Of a stretch of DNA of 64,000 bases, positions 11,121-21,334 are shown piece by piece. Below the pieces are notes generated by a model. The model worked only from the letters and a program-made list of their open reading frames with translations. It had not been told where the DNA came from and made no database searches. The position numbers were made by a program, and so were the translations under genes. The stretch is taken from the NCBI GenBank assembly GCA_025094145.1, contig JALLLS010000016.1:310001-374000 (forward strand), in the 5' to 3' direction. The DNA is from Spinellus fusiger. Taxonomy: Eukaryota > Mucoromycota > Mucoromycetes > Mucorales > Phycomycetaceae. How positions within the stretch are numbered: the stretch's first letter is position 1; every line of letters begins with the position of its first letter.

Positions 11121-11269
11121 GTACACACCAGGAGATTTTTTGGGATATAAAAGTAAATACGCGGACAATAAAATAACATTATTTCTATGATTGGCTGATA
11201 TGTTTAAAAAAGGATATTTTCGCTGTCTAAATGAACTACTTCAAACTCTGTCTGCCTATCCTAGCAATA
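11121..11269 (-). repeat. conserved 149-bp non-coding segment at the 3' end of the Fanzor-like fragment (candidate right end/guide-RNA region)
   Basis: It aligns along its full length with 44033-44181, differing at scattered positions (my estimate by eye is close to 90% identity). Shared blocks include GGGATATAAAAGTAAATA, TTTTCGCTGTCTAAATGAAC and TTCAAACTCTGTCTGCCTAT. It lies downstream (minus strand) of the zinc-ribbon/RuvC-III exon ending at 11383. Its outer edge GTACACACCAGGAGAT recurs at 46441, downstream of the second Fanzor-like pseudogene. No ORF runs through it. Confidence 0.7.
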
Positions 11270-11382
11270 TTCATAAAGTATTGGTACATCTTTGGGGGAA
11301 ATAGAGTGTAGAAATGTAGTATAGTTCAAAAAAGACTTGTGTGTATCTTGGTTTAGTGTAGCAATAACTACACCGGATTCTT

Positions 11383-11794
11383 CTATGATGTTTTGGCGGG
11401 TCGGCTACCACTAGCTAAGAGTGACTCCTTTCTTTTGGTACCAACAGACTGTACTGTCTTGGATCGACAAAAGCGTTTAGGTTGTTTGCCTTCCTCTCGT
11501 AGTCCAAAAAGAACATGACGAAAGTTCAATGTTGCTGCCATGTCCTGATTCCAAAAGTATTGAGAAATCATCTCATAAGAAACTCCAACAGTTTTGGTCA
11601 TGATCTTCAAACATTGTTGGGTTTTGCACCTAAATAAAATAATAATAATAAACTAATTAGCCTTTTCTTTGACTTTCATATATATAAGCTTTTTACCTTA
11701 AAAGACCATATGTCACTGTGGGGTTCTTCTCTCTTCTGAAGGGTCTTGGGGTGTTGTACTTTCTTGAATTTCTCAAGCTCACCGTTCTTACAGT
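11383..11794 (-). pseudogene. Fanzor/TnpB-like nuclease, C-terminal fragment (zinc ribbon and RuvC-III)
   Basis: Two exon pieces on the minus strand: 11794-11697 and 11629-11383, joined by a 67-nt intron with GTAAAA donor, CTAAT branch-like site and TTTAG acceptor. The joined reading gives YNTPRPFRREKNPTVTYGLL, then RCKTQQC, then FWNQDMAATLNFRHVLFGLR and a basic tail. The order Cys pair, then W-N-x-D-x-x-A-x-x-N, is that of the zinc ribbon followed by the third RuvC acidic motif in TnpB/OrfB and eukaryotic Fanzor proteins (usual WNRDVNAAxN). Here Gln replaces Arg, while the Asp is kept. The frame closes with TGA at 11795, and no RuvC-I or RuvC-II part is found upstream, so this is a truncated copy or the last exons of a decayed gene. 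Assignment to Fanzor rather than another IS605-OrfB-like family is inference. Confidence 0.6.
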
Positions 11795-11895
11795 TCAAAG
11801 TATTTTTATTTTCATTTTCATTTTTATTTTTATTTTTGGGTGTAATTTGCTATTTGTGCATTGAGCATATTAGCCACCCTATGAGAACTTTTGAA
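11791..11895. repeat. dispersed repeat bordering the Fanzor-like fragment, copy of 2643-2733
   Basis: Matches 2643-2733 including the TTTTTATT-rich stretch and TTAGCCACCCTATGAGA. It lies directly 5' of the Fanzor-like exon and ends about 10 bp before the TA that flanks the pogo/Tc1 element. Confidence 0.5.
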
Positions 11896-11904
11896 AAAGA
11901 ACTA

Positions 11905-13026
11905 CAATACAGTGCTTCTACTCAAATTGAACACTTTTTGAACTCAGTGGTGCATTTTTCAAGAATAAATTGGAACATTCAACCAATCAAAATTGAATAA
12001 AGTTTGAACTTAATTTGGAACACCCTTCAAAGCTAAGTTGGAACCCTTTTAGAGGTCAATATGGGACATTTTATTTAGATAGAGACCTTGTTTAAGCAGT
12101 TTTCAAAATGACTTTTAGAATGTTGAGTAATGGTGACAAGATGATATAAAATGACGTCATTGTATGCTTCAGTTATTCTTTGTGAGAGCATCTCAGATGC
12201 CTTGAGTTGAATGCGCTTTACTTTATGCTTAACTATAGCCCAGAATTGTTCAATTGGGTTGATTTCTGGAGAATACAGAGGAGGATAGATAGACGCATCT
12301 GTAGTCATTGTTTCTACTCTCTAACCTATTGATTACTTAATTTGATGAATGAATTAGGGCATTATTCACGATAAGATAAAAGCCTTTCATTTCAGGATAT
12401 CTATCCATAATGTTCAGTGTTTCTCCAATAAAGCCAAGGTAATGGACCAATTGTTGTACTTTTTGATTAAAGAACTTTGGGTGGGGCAGCCTTTCTTTTT
12501 CTATTTTTCCATTTCATAGTTATCAGGATTGCTTGGATATTTTTGGTACCAGTTGTTTGCTGTACTATGGATCACATTGGCTATGGAAGCAGCGACACAA
12601 ACAGATCAGCCTTTTTGCAACCTCCAATAAAAAATAGCCCCTGAGTAGTTCCATCATGCAACTTATATTTCTGCTCTTTGCCTACACTGGCATTTTCCAT
12701 ACTCTCATCAGAGGCAGTTTCTTCAATGTTATTCTCGGACATTTCGATATTCATAGATTTGTTTTTCAGGTACTCTTCGAAGTCTGTTAGTTTGTTTAAA
12801 TTGTAGGGATTGCCTTCAATCTCGAAACCCATAGCTTCAGTTCCTTCTTTAGTGTTAATGTTACCAGAACCATCTTCACACAAAAAAAAGAAACTCATTA
12901 TGAATTGTGAAAAGTGAAAATAAAGAGACAAAAAATAATGTTCACACTTTGTTCCAACTTGGCTTTGAAAGGTGTTCCAAATTAAGTTCAAAAAGTGTTC
13001 GATTTGAGAGTGGAAGCACTGTATTG
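11905..13026 (-). mobile_element. pogo/Tc1-like DNA transposon with terminal inverted repeats and TA duplication
   Basis: Left end CAATACAGTGCTTC at 11905 and its inverse GAAGCACTGTATTG ending at 13026; TA flanks both ends (11903-11904, 13027-13028). The inverted repeats continue inward: AAATTGAACACTTTTTGAAC on the left against the inverse of the segment near 12990-13010, and TTAATTTGGAACACC...AAAGC(T/C)AAGTTGGAAC on both sides. The left repeat carries an extra stretch of about 60 bp (11943-12002), apparently a partial internal duplication or insertion. Length 1,122 bp. Confidence 0.85.
12075..12898 (-). pseudogene. dead DDE transposase inside the 11905-13026 element
   Basis: On the minus strand an N-terminal piece (ATG at 12898, MSFFFLCEDGSG, acidic and Asn/Glu-rich) is followed after stops by YPEMKGFYLIVNNALIHSSN and then SPEINPIEQFWAIVKHKVKR near 12200. 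These correspond to the second Asp motif (usual MDNAPIH) and the SPxLNPIExxW block of IS630/Tc1/pogo transposases. The catalytic Asp of the MDNAPIH motif reads Asn (VNNALIH), stop codons interrupt the middle, and much of the DNA-binding and first catalytic region is missing. It cannot encode an active enzyme. Confidence 0.8.
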
Positions 13027-13028
13027 TA

Positions 13029-13865
13029 ATTATTATGTTCATTGTGGCTATTGTAGTTTTGAATATTCATACTACCATTGAATAAATTGTAACCTTATAT
13101 AGTCTGCACTATAATAGTAGAAATAGTATTGAATAGCACGACATGATGTATTTATTTGACACATTCCAATACAGTTAAATCTTAACTTGTCCATGGCATC
13201 CTTTGACATTTCAAGAATGAGTTTGGGTGGTAAAGAGGCTTATTCATGTCTTTAAAGAATAACAAGTATATTGGAGTGTTATCTTTGTCTCTTTTCTTCT
13301 TCTTCCTTGAGTTGATATAGGAATGAACATTAGAATACCATGAGTGAACAATGAACTTACTTTGTTCTTTTCTTATTGTACCAACAAATTATAACAATGA
13401 AGATACCTTTGTATTCATTCAACTTCCTTATGTGTCTCACACAGCCTGTTCGATCCTTGGCAGCCTGTTGCATGTGTATTGATTAATTTCATTGTCTTGG
13501 AAGTTGTACTCCTTGTTTCTGTTGACCCTCTGATGCAACGATACACACTGCTATGTATCATTATAGAGTCACCTACATAAGCATATCATTATATACTACT
13601 ATTAACACTTATTAACATACTTTCATTCTAATACAGTGAGTATAAAGCAGACAATGGAAAATAAAAGAAAAAAACAATAAACAATCCATCTTTATCAATG
13701 TACCATAAGAAATAAATATAAAGACAAAAAATATACACCAATGTTTAGGGTCCTATTCTGAAACTGCAGCAGCCTTGCATAGTGTTGGAACAGATTTAGA
13801 ATTGGATTGGACCTGACAAGACCACAGGCTAAATTAGACCTACCCTCATGTTCCTTATTTGTTCA
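13029..13865. other. gene-free tract between transposon and WOPR gene
   Basis: AT-rich, no ORF or RNA gene that can be supported; probably holds the 3' UTR of the WOPR gene on its right edge. Confidence 0.4.
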
Positions 13866-14050
13866 TCAAGACATATCCTCACGGGAATAGTCAGAATGAA
13901 CCATAGAATCCATCTCCAGTGCATGGAATGGCATTCCAGTAGATCTCATCATTGAATACTTCATAGGATGATTGTTATTATTATAGAACGAGAGACTATT
14001 AATTCCTCTTCCTTGACTAATGCTGTTGTTGTTGCTGTTGTTGTTGCTGT

Positions 14051-14082
<32 letters not shown>

Positions 14083-15421
14083 CTATTGCTATAACTGCGA
14101 CTCACATGTTCAATCTTATCTTGGAACTGCATGGGTGCAGACGGGGCTTTAAAGAGGGCAGGAGAATCAAACCCATGAATGGGTGCAGTGGTGGCATGGA
14201 GTGGGTGGACAGGATTCAGGAGTTGCTCAATAGTAGGCGTGGATAACTCCAGTGGCTTGTTATCGATTGGCAGTGAGAATAAGTCCTGTCTACCGTAGTA
14301 AGACTCTGGTGTTGTTTTTTGTAGGATATGTAGGGTATATAAGGATGGCTCGCTGTCATTGTGCATTGATAAAGAAGAGCGATGGTATTGGAGCGACGGA
14401 AGATCATCGGTAGGAAACGGCACAGGGGAGAGGGGACTGGGTATGTAGGGTTGAGTGGAATAGAACAAGGATGGCGGTACAAAAGATGGCGGTTGTTTTT
14501 GGGTATCTGCACGTTCCATAGGTATCTTTTCATAAGAAGAATGATCTATAGAGTGATCTATAGAATGATCTATAGAATGGCCCATAGAATGATCTATAGA
14601 ATGGCCCATAGAATGGCCCATAGAGTGACCTACAGAGTGACCTACAGAGCGACCTACAGAGTGACTCATAGAATGGCTGCGTTCACTCAATACCCTATCT
14701 ATAGTTGACAATGAAAACCAAAGCAGACACACTCTTTTCTTTCTTTACCAGTGTGAGGCTCATAATGGACAGACACAGTAGGTGATTGGAGCGCGTCATT
14801 GGTATTCATAGACTCAATAAAGGGTGGCACTCTAAAGTTCTGTTTTACTAGTAAGTCAGGCGATATTTCAAGATCTGCAAGCTGTGAAAAAGAAGGAGTG
14901 CTCAGCCGTTGATGTACTACATCCAATGGGTGGTAATAAGACACCAAATGATGGGAAACACCCTGCACAAGAATAGACATGCTCTTTTTGATAAGACCAT
15001 CTGTGCGGAGGTTGTAGGTATCTGATAAACTGCCCACTAACTGACGATCCTGTGCAGAATCAAGACCATGAAGAGAGTAGCCATCGTCCTTTAGGCAGGA
15101 GAACACAGAAGACTTGCGGTCGGCTTTTTTGTGGATTTCCCGGTAGATAAGAAAATTCCCAAGAATACGACTTGGACTCCAGTACCGGCCATCCGTCCAC
15201 CGTTTGATGCCTAAGTGTTAAATTTGAAGGCAAATATCCTTTTGCTTACCTGATTCATGCTCATCAAATACAAACACAGAACCTGACCGGATCTGCTTGC
15301 GTTCCTTGTCTTGGAGTCGTCGGCTTATTCTCGGTAATACTCCTTGCCGACAACCCTCGAACAGAAGGAGAACATCCTGAGTGGACTCAATAAAGCCATA
15401 GAATGTTTCTGTCATAGTCAT
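13866..15421 (-). CDS. WOPR-domain (Gti1/Pac2) transcription factor
   Basis: Exons (minus): 15421-15250, 15210-14749, 14698-13866; 488 aa. Start chosen at MTMTETFYGF because WOPR proteins begin with this E-T-[FY]-x-G block. Seen: WOPRa in exon 1, with TQDVLLLFEGCRQGVLPRIS, RRLQDKERKQIRSGSVFVFD and EHESG; across the splice GIKRWTDGRYWSPSRILGNF completes it; WOPRb continues with LIKKSMSILVQG and HHLVSYYHP. Family knowledge: fungal nuclear regulators of morphology, dimorphism and effector genes (Wor1, Ryp1, Gti1, Pac2). The C-terminal half is low complexity: a tetrapeptide tract H-S-[MVI]-[GD] (about 13 units), then poly-Ser/Asn coded by CTG/TTG-type triplets. It lies 380 bp downstream of HSP60, same strand. 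Which subgroup (Gti1 or Pac2 like) is not decided. Confidence 0.93.
14026..14092. repeat. trinucleotide repeat coding Ser/Asn tract in WOPR gene
   Basis: GTTGTTGCTGCTGCTG-type triplets on the plus strand; on the coding strand they give AGC/AAC runs and so poly-Ser and poly-Asn. Confidence 0.85.
14540..14680. repeat. 12-bp coding minisatellite, tetrapeptide HS[MVI][GD]
   Basis: Plus-strand unit about CATAGAATGGCC or CTATAGAATGAT; it encodes repeated H-S-M-G, H-S-I-D and H-S-V-G units in the WOPR protein linker. Confidence 0.85.
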
Positions 15422-15801
15422 CACTGAAATGAGGGGCGGGTGAAGTTGGCAAAGAAGAGCAAAGACACCAAAGAACTGAATTTAAAAAAAGAGAAACAAA
15501 GTTGGGCGGTGGTCTGAGGTTGAAGAAGAAGGCTGGTGCGCTGGTGTGTCCTACTACTCTGGAAGAAAGTTCAAGCCCACTTTCTGCCATGATTACCCTT
15601 CCACCCCACCCCTGCAGTCTAACCTTTCTTTTTATACATTTCTCTTTCTCTCTTTCTATTTTCACCCCTTATTTCTTGAGTGAACTCACGTCACTTATTC
15701 CCCATCCATCGAACACACCGGACATTGAAATTGTGGGGAAAGAGTCAATTTTTAAATAGAATATACAATAAGCTGAAGAAAGGGAGAAAAGGAATCTACA
15801 G

Positions 15802-17688
15802 TTACATCATTCCACCCATGCCTCCCATACCGCCCATACCGCCCATGCCAGGCATGCCACCAGCAGCACCTTCCTTCTGAGGAGCATCGACAATCATGCA
15901 TTCGGTGGTGGTCAAGAGGGAAGCCACGCCAGAAGCATCAATGAGAGCAGTACGAACCACCTTGGTAGGATCAATGATACCACGCTCAATCATGTTAACG
16001 TACTCATTGCAAGAAGCATCATAACCCCAGTGGACGTTCTCGGGATGATCCTCCAACAATTTACCAGCCACAACAGAACCCTCTCCACCAGCATTGTCGA
16101 CAATAGTACGGCAAGGTGTCTGGATGGCTTGACGGATAATGTTGATACCCAATTGCTGGTCAAAGTTAGCACCCTTGAGGCTATCAAGGACCTTGGCAGC
16201 CTTCAACAGGGCCACACCACCACCAGGCACAATACCCTCTTCGACAGCAGCACGAGTAGCGCACAGAGCATCATCAAATCTGATACAATGTGAGTGAGTC
16301 CTCTGATGATAATGATAATGATAATGATAATAGCAATAGGGGGCTTACCTGTCCTTCTTCTCACCCACTTCCACTTCAGAGGAGCCGCCCACCTTGATGA
16401 CAGCAACACCACCAGACAACTTGGCAAGACGCTCCTGGAGCTTCTCCTTCTCATAATCAGAGGTAGTCTCGGACATCACACCACGGATCTGCTCACAACG
16501 CTGGCTAATTTGATCCTTGCTACCAGCACCATTGAGGATAATAGTATCTTCCTTGGTAATGGTCACAGAGCCAGTAGTACCAAACAACTCGGGAGAGGCC
16601 TTCTCCAACTTCACATCAAGTTCATCAGAGAACACAACACTGTTGGTAAGCACACCAATATCACCCAAGATGCTCTTGCGGTTATCACCAAAACCAGGGG
16701 CCTTGACAGCAGCCACCTGGATCTGACCACGGAGCTTGTTCAAGATGCAGGCAGCAAGGGCCTCACCATCAAGATCCTCGGCAATGATCAACAGGGGACG
16801 ACGCTGGGTGGCAGAAGCCTCAAGAGCAGGCAGAATATCGTGGAGCATGGAGATCTTCTTCTCAGACAACAGAATCAAAGGCTTCTCAAACTCAACCTTC
16901 TGGGTCTTGGTGTCGGTAATGAAGTAGGGAGAGATAAAACCACGGTCGAAACGCATACCCTCAGTGACCTCCAATTCATCCTCAAGGGTCTTTCCAGCCT
17001 TGACAGTAATCACACCCTCCTTGCCAACACGCTCCATGGCCTGAGCAATCATGTTGCCGACGTGCTTATCACCATTGGCAGAGATGGTAGCTACCTGGGC
17101 AATCTCGGAAGAAGAGGTGATTTCTTTGGTGATGGATCTCAAAAAGTCAATCACGGCGTCCACAGCCAACTGAGAACCACGGCGGAGATCAAGAGGATTG
17201 CAACCTGCAGCAACGTTCTTAACACCCTCAGTGAAAATGGCGCGTGTCAATACAGTGGCAGTGGTGGTACCATCACCAGCGACTTCGTTGGTCTTGTTGG
17301 CCACATCCTGTACAAGACTAGAATCCAACAATAGCATTAGGCATTTACAATATTTCTCTTGCATTGGACTGTGTTTGCATTGAATCAGCTTTGCTTACCG
17401 TGCACCCAAGTTCTCAAATTTGTCTTCGAGGACAATAGATTTGGCTACAGTCACACCATCCTTGGTGATCTTGGGAGAACCATAAGGCTGCTCAATCAAA
17501 ACATTGCGACCCTTGGGACCCAGAGTGACAGCCACTGAACGTGCCAAAATATCAACACCGCGTAAAAGACCAGCTCTTCCCTCAACACCAAAGCGAACTT
17601 CCTTGTGGGTTGAGTAAAGACGGTTCAATACACCTGTAGAGCGGGTACCAAAGTGGCCCTGGACAGCCTTGGATGCGATACGGTTCAT
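15802..17688 (-). CDS. HSP60: mitochondrial chaperonin HSP60 (GroEL family)
   Basis: Exons (minus): 17688-17399, 17317-16349, 16279-15802; 578 aa, close to yeast Hsp60 (572). Residues 1 to about 27 ([20 protein letters not shown] onward) form a basic, Asp/Glu-free mitochondrial presequence; the mature part begins near STHKEVRFG. Seen: [14 protein letters not shown] and DGVTVAKSI (ATP site), [14 protein letters not shown] with the catalytic Asp, the apical domain, [13 protein letters not shown], and a [13 protein letters not shown]-terminal tail. Role: folding of imported matrix proteins in a double-ring ATP machine with Hsp10. The second intron holds an (ATCATT)n stretch. Codon use is biased to C-ending codons, fitting high expression. 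Long antisense frames over it are codon-bias shadows. Confidence 0.98.
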
Positions 17689-20600
17689 AGCGAAATGTGA
17701 GTGTAGAAGAATCTACCCCAGGTACAAAAATGCTGTTGTTTTATACTTGTACGATTGGAAGCCGCTAGAAACATCAGTGGTGGCTTAGTGGCGCACCTCA
17801 TCTTTCTTTACCCTTCCAGCAACAATTGTCTGGGATTAAAACCACAATGGAGTCTCTGTTTGCATGGGAAAGAGTGGGGATTCTAAACTCATTAAAAGAA
17901 GAGTATGAAGAGAAGAGTCATTTAGGAGTGACAGAAGCTATTTCAGTATCAGTAGAATGATCCTTCTACTGTAATTTTTATTTATTTAAACTATAGCCAC
18001 TAAAGCCAGTCTTGTTAGAAGTAATAAAAATGGCAGGTATTGACAATTGAATAAAGACAATAAGAAAATAAGAAAATAAGAAAACTCCAAGGAGACATCT
18101 TTGTATTCTTCCTATCTATTTATCAAAAAGATGGCAGCTACATTTAGCCACCCTATAATAAAGAGTAAATCCACAGCAATAGTCATTAGGAAAAGATCAT
18201 GACTCCCTACTAAGAGTGCGTAGAACACCCAAAAAGGGACTCTCACGCAAGGGCAAAGAACCAAATACATCAGCACACCCTACACTCTCCACCACAGCAC
18301 CACAGCACCACAGCACCACAGCACCCCTGCTTCCTCTCTCATTCCAAACAGGCACCCGTTTCTGAGCTATCCGATGCTGGTTCGGTACTCATACTTCTTT
18401 TATTTATTGAGTGTACTTCCCTATACTCTTGTTAAAGGCCTTTTGGTATACACACTCCTACTTTGCTTTTCGGGAGACTCTATGCATAGGATTATTTACA
18501 TCCCACTCTTCATGACTCATTGCTTTCCGACTTTATCACCTACAGAATCTCCTCTCTAATGTAATAATCCCACATCAGATCGTCAATACTTACATAACCT
18601 CACCTCCTGGTGTGTACAAAAGAACAACACCAACAACAACAAAAATACCACAACCACTCACTCCATCCATTTTAATGCCTGGTCATTGAATAGTCACTCC
18701 TGTCTCAAACAAGAGCATGTTAAATGGAGTTCATTATTCTCAGAGCCATTCAATTAGTTTTAGTTGTATACAAATACAAAGGAAAGAAGAGACCTTTTGC
18801 TTGTTAAAGACATTACTGGGTTGACTGTTGTTGATATAATGTTTATTTTATCTATTCCTTTGATAAATATTCCAAACACTTGGCCATTTTATCATAGTGT
18901 ATTCTTTAATAAATATAGGAGAAAAGAAAGCAATGGTGATAATGAGTGGATATATGTTCATTAGAATAGTAATTTAATATTTAAAAGGATGAATTCTCTC
19001 GGTGTATTCAGTAATAATAGAACGATGTACTGTTCAAAGTACCTTTCTATTCTCTTGACACTATAAACTTGTTTTAAACTAGTGCTGTTGTTATCATTTA
19101 AAAGAAAGATAAATGTGTCTTCAATGATATATCCAAATCAATGTCATCATTAGAATATATTTGTGATATAATAAACATGTCAGTAGTATTGACTGCTTGA
19201 AGAGATCTTTTTATTCTATAAAATAGAATAATAATAAACTCCTTTCTTTCTTTCTTTCTTTCTCTCTCTCTTCATCACTTTTAAGAGTTCTGGGTTCCAT
19301 TCCATCCAATCTCATTATTAGCATGGCCAAGTAAAAAGGTAAAAAGGTAAATATGTATGTATGCATGTATGTATGTGTTCATTATTAAGTGTTATCATGA
19401 AGACTAGTTCTTGTGCACCCATTACTTAATGGTAGTTGCCTCTACTCAAAGGCATATAGGCTTCTGCGGGCCTTTTCTGATTGATTTTCTCTGCCTCTTC
19501 TGTCGCTGGTCTCTGCTCTTGGTCTTTGGAATCAACCGTCAGCATGAACGGTACCAGCACCAGTACCAACAGTACCAGCAACAACAGCTGGGGGAGGTTG
19601 GAGAAATCCTACCACTAGCCTTTTAATGGCCGTTCATCTGAAATGAGATGATTATTATTTTATTATACTCTTTAAAAGAAGAAAAACTAGAGAGCTATTT
19701 AATGTAATAAACTCAAACAATAGCATGTTTCAACGTGTAGACTGTATCTTTCTATTCCCATGTCTTTATAAATACAAATGACAAAAGTTTTTAATATTTT
19801 AATCGACAGATAAAAGAGTGTTTTGTATGACCACCAAGAGCATCTACTGAGACATGAGATATCCAACCCATGTTAACACTAGGAACATGTTAATAGTCTG
19901 TTCTGTTCTTGTATCGTAATAGCCATCAACTCCTGATGATAGGTATAAACAATCTTTGTATTGTATAACATCTCTTTTATTATTATTATTATTATTATTA
20001 TTGAATATCTTTAGGCTTATGGGCTGGGGTTCCTGCACAACACCTGTGAATAAACATAAGAAAACACAATAGCTACATCCTCGAAAAATTACACTATTGT
20101 TTGTCAAATATATGTAAATATAATCAAAATAAGTCATTGTGCTAATCCTCCCTTCTAATAATAAGCTATCTACAGAATGTAGGGTACATTGGCAGTGACA
20201 GTAATATATTTTCGATTGTTTATGAATCATCAGAATCATTTTTATGCAATGAACATCTATTGACACTCTCTTCATAGGATCCGGAGTTTGGGAAAGCATT
20301 CCTATTCAACCCTAATGACAAGACTTTTGAATCATTTACAACAAGATGCATGGCCAATCTAGCTAAATAGAATCAAATGTTATGCCTTTCAATATGTCAA
20401 GGTCTCTATAGTGCACTATCGATGACCTTGAGTTACAATGGATCAGTCATAAAGTGTTGAAATTTGAACTAGTGCAATTATTTCATCGTATAGTATTACT
20501 TTATTATTTATCTTTTATATTTACACTCATTATCTTGGATATTTTGTGAATCAATGCCGCTCTAAATATAAAAGAAAGTCAACTTGAATGCCTTGGAAAT

Positions 20601-21220
20601 ACACTTACTTAATAAGCCAATTCTTCTCTGTCAGAACACACTCTCCTTCTAAAGATAAAGAAAATAATGACTAGCAGACGCTCTGATGGCATGTCTCACT
20701 TTCGCTTTGCTTATTTACTGTTCAGCGGCTAGTAAGTAATGTTTTGTATCCATGAACAATAAACCCTAGCCCATTAAAACAGATACAACTGCATAGTTGT
20801 GAGATAGATCTTTATCAAATATTCCAAGCAAATATAAAAGTGAATGAAGTGTTCGAGACAATCTTATCGGTGGGAACTAACTCAAGCACTCCTTTATAAT
20901 ATAACTTAATAACATGTGATGAAATGTATAAGAATGCAAATAGCTTAATGTACTATAGAATACACAGTTATTGAAACCCATTCATAAACAATATTGGATC
21001 AATAGACTGTACCTATCTATACGCTTTTCTCTTATAAAGAATATTTATAAATAGTATGTTATGAAATGTATATGTATTTTGTTAATACATTCAATGATCT
21101 GATCGACACACAGTAGCTGGTACTTTGAAAAGTGACATGGAAAGGCATGTTGAACAAACAACTCAACATATTCAAACAATTTCAAGGAACAATTGATGTT
21201 TCAACCAAGTGAATTCATAG
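17689..21220. other. long intergenic tract
   Basis: The right side of the HSP60 promoter, then AT-rich DNA. Seen: CACAGCACC repeats (18290-18326), a TTAGCCACCCTAT match near 18146 shared with the dispersed repeats at 2.7 and 11.9 kb, (TTTC)n near 19243-19264, and (TTA)n near 19978-20000. Open frames of 60-150 codons here lack codon bias or recognisable domains and are not called. Confidence 0.5.
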
Positions 21221-21334
21221 GAAACAGTAGTAGTAAGGCTCTTGTCAAAAATACAAGTCAACAAACAGAGTAAAACTAAGAATGTAGAAAATGAAGCTGC
21301 ACCTGGTCCTTTTCTTCCTTTGAATCAAAAGTTA

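Noticed and set aside
16294..17334. 346-codon open frame on the plus strand
   Set aside because: It is the antisense shadow of the HSP60 exon; HSP60 on the minus strand is certain.
18143..18160. third TTAGCCACCCTAT match to the putative left-end repeat
   Set aside because: Only 13 bp match and flanks do not align; noted but not called as a copy.
18374..18964. two ORFs of 61 and 66 codons
   Set aside because: No codon bias, no domain, in AT-rich intergenic DNA.
19844..20299. 151-codon minus-strand ORF
   Set aside because: Includes a microsatellite-coded poly-Asn run, no family match or codon bias; likely chance.
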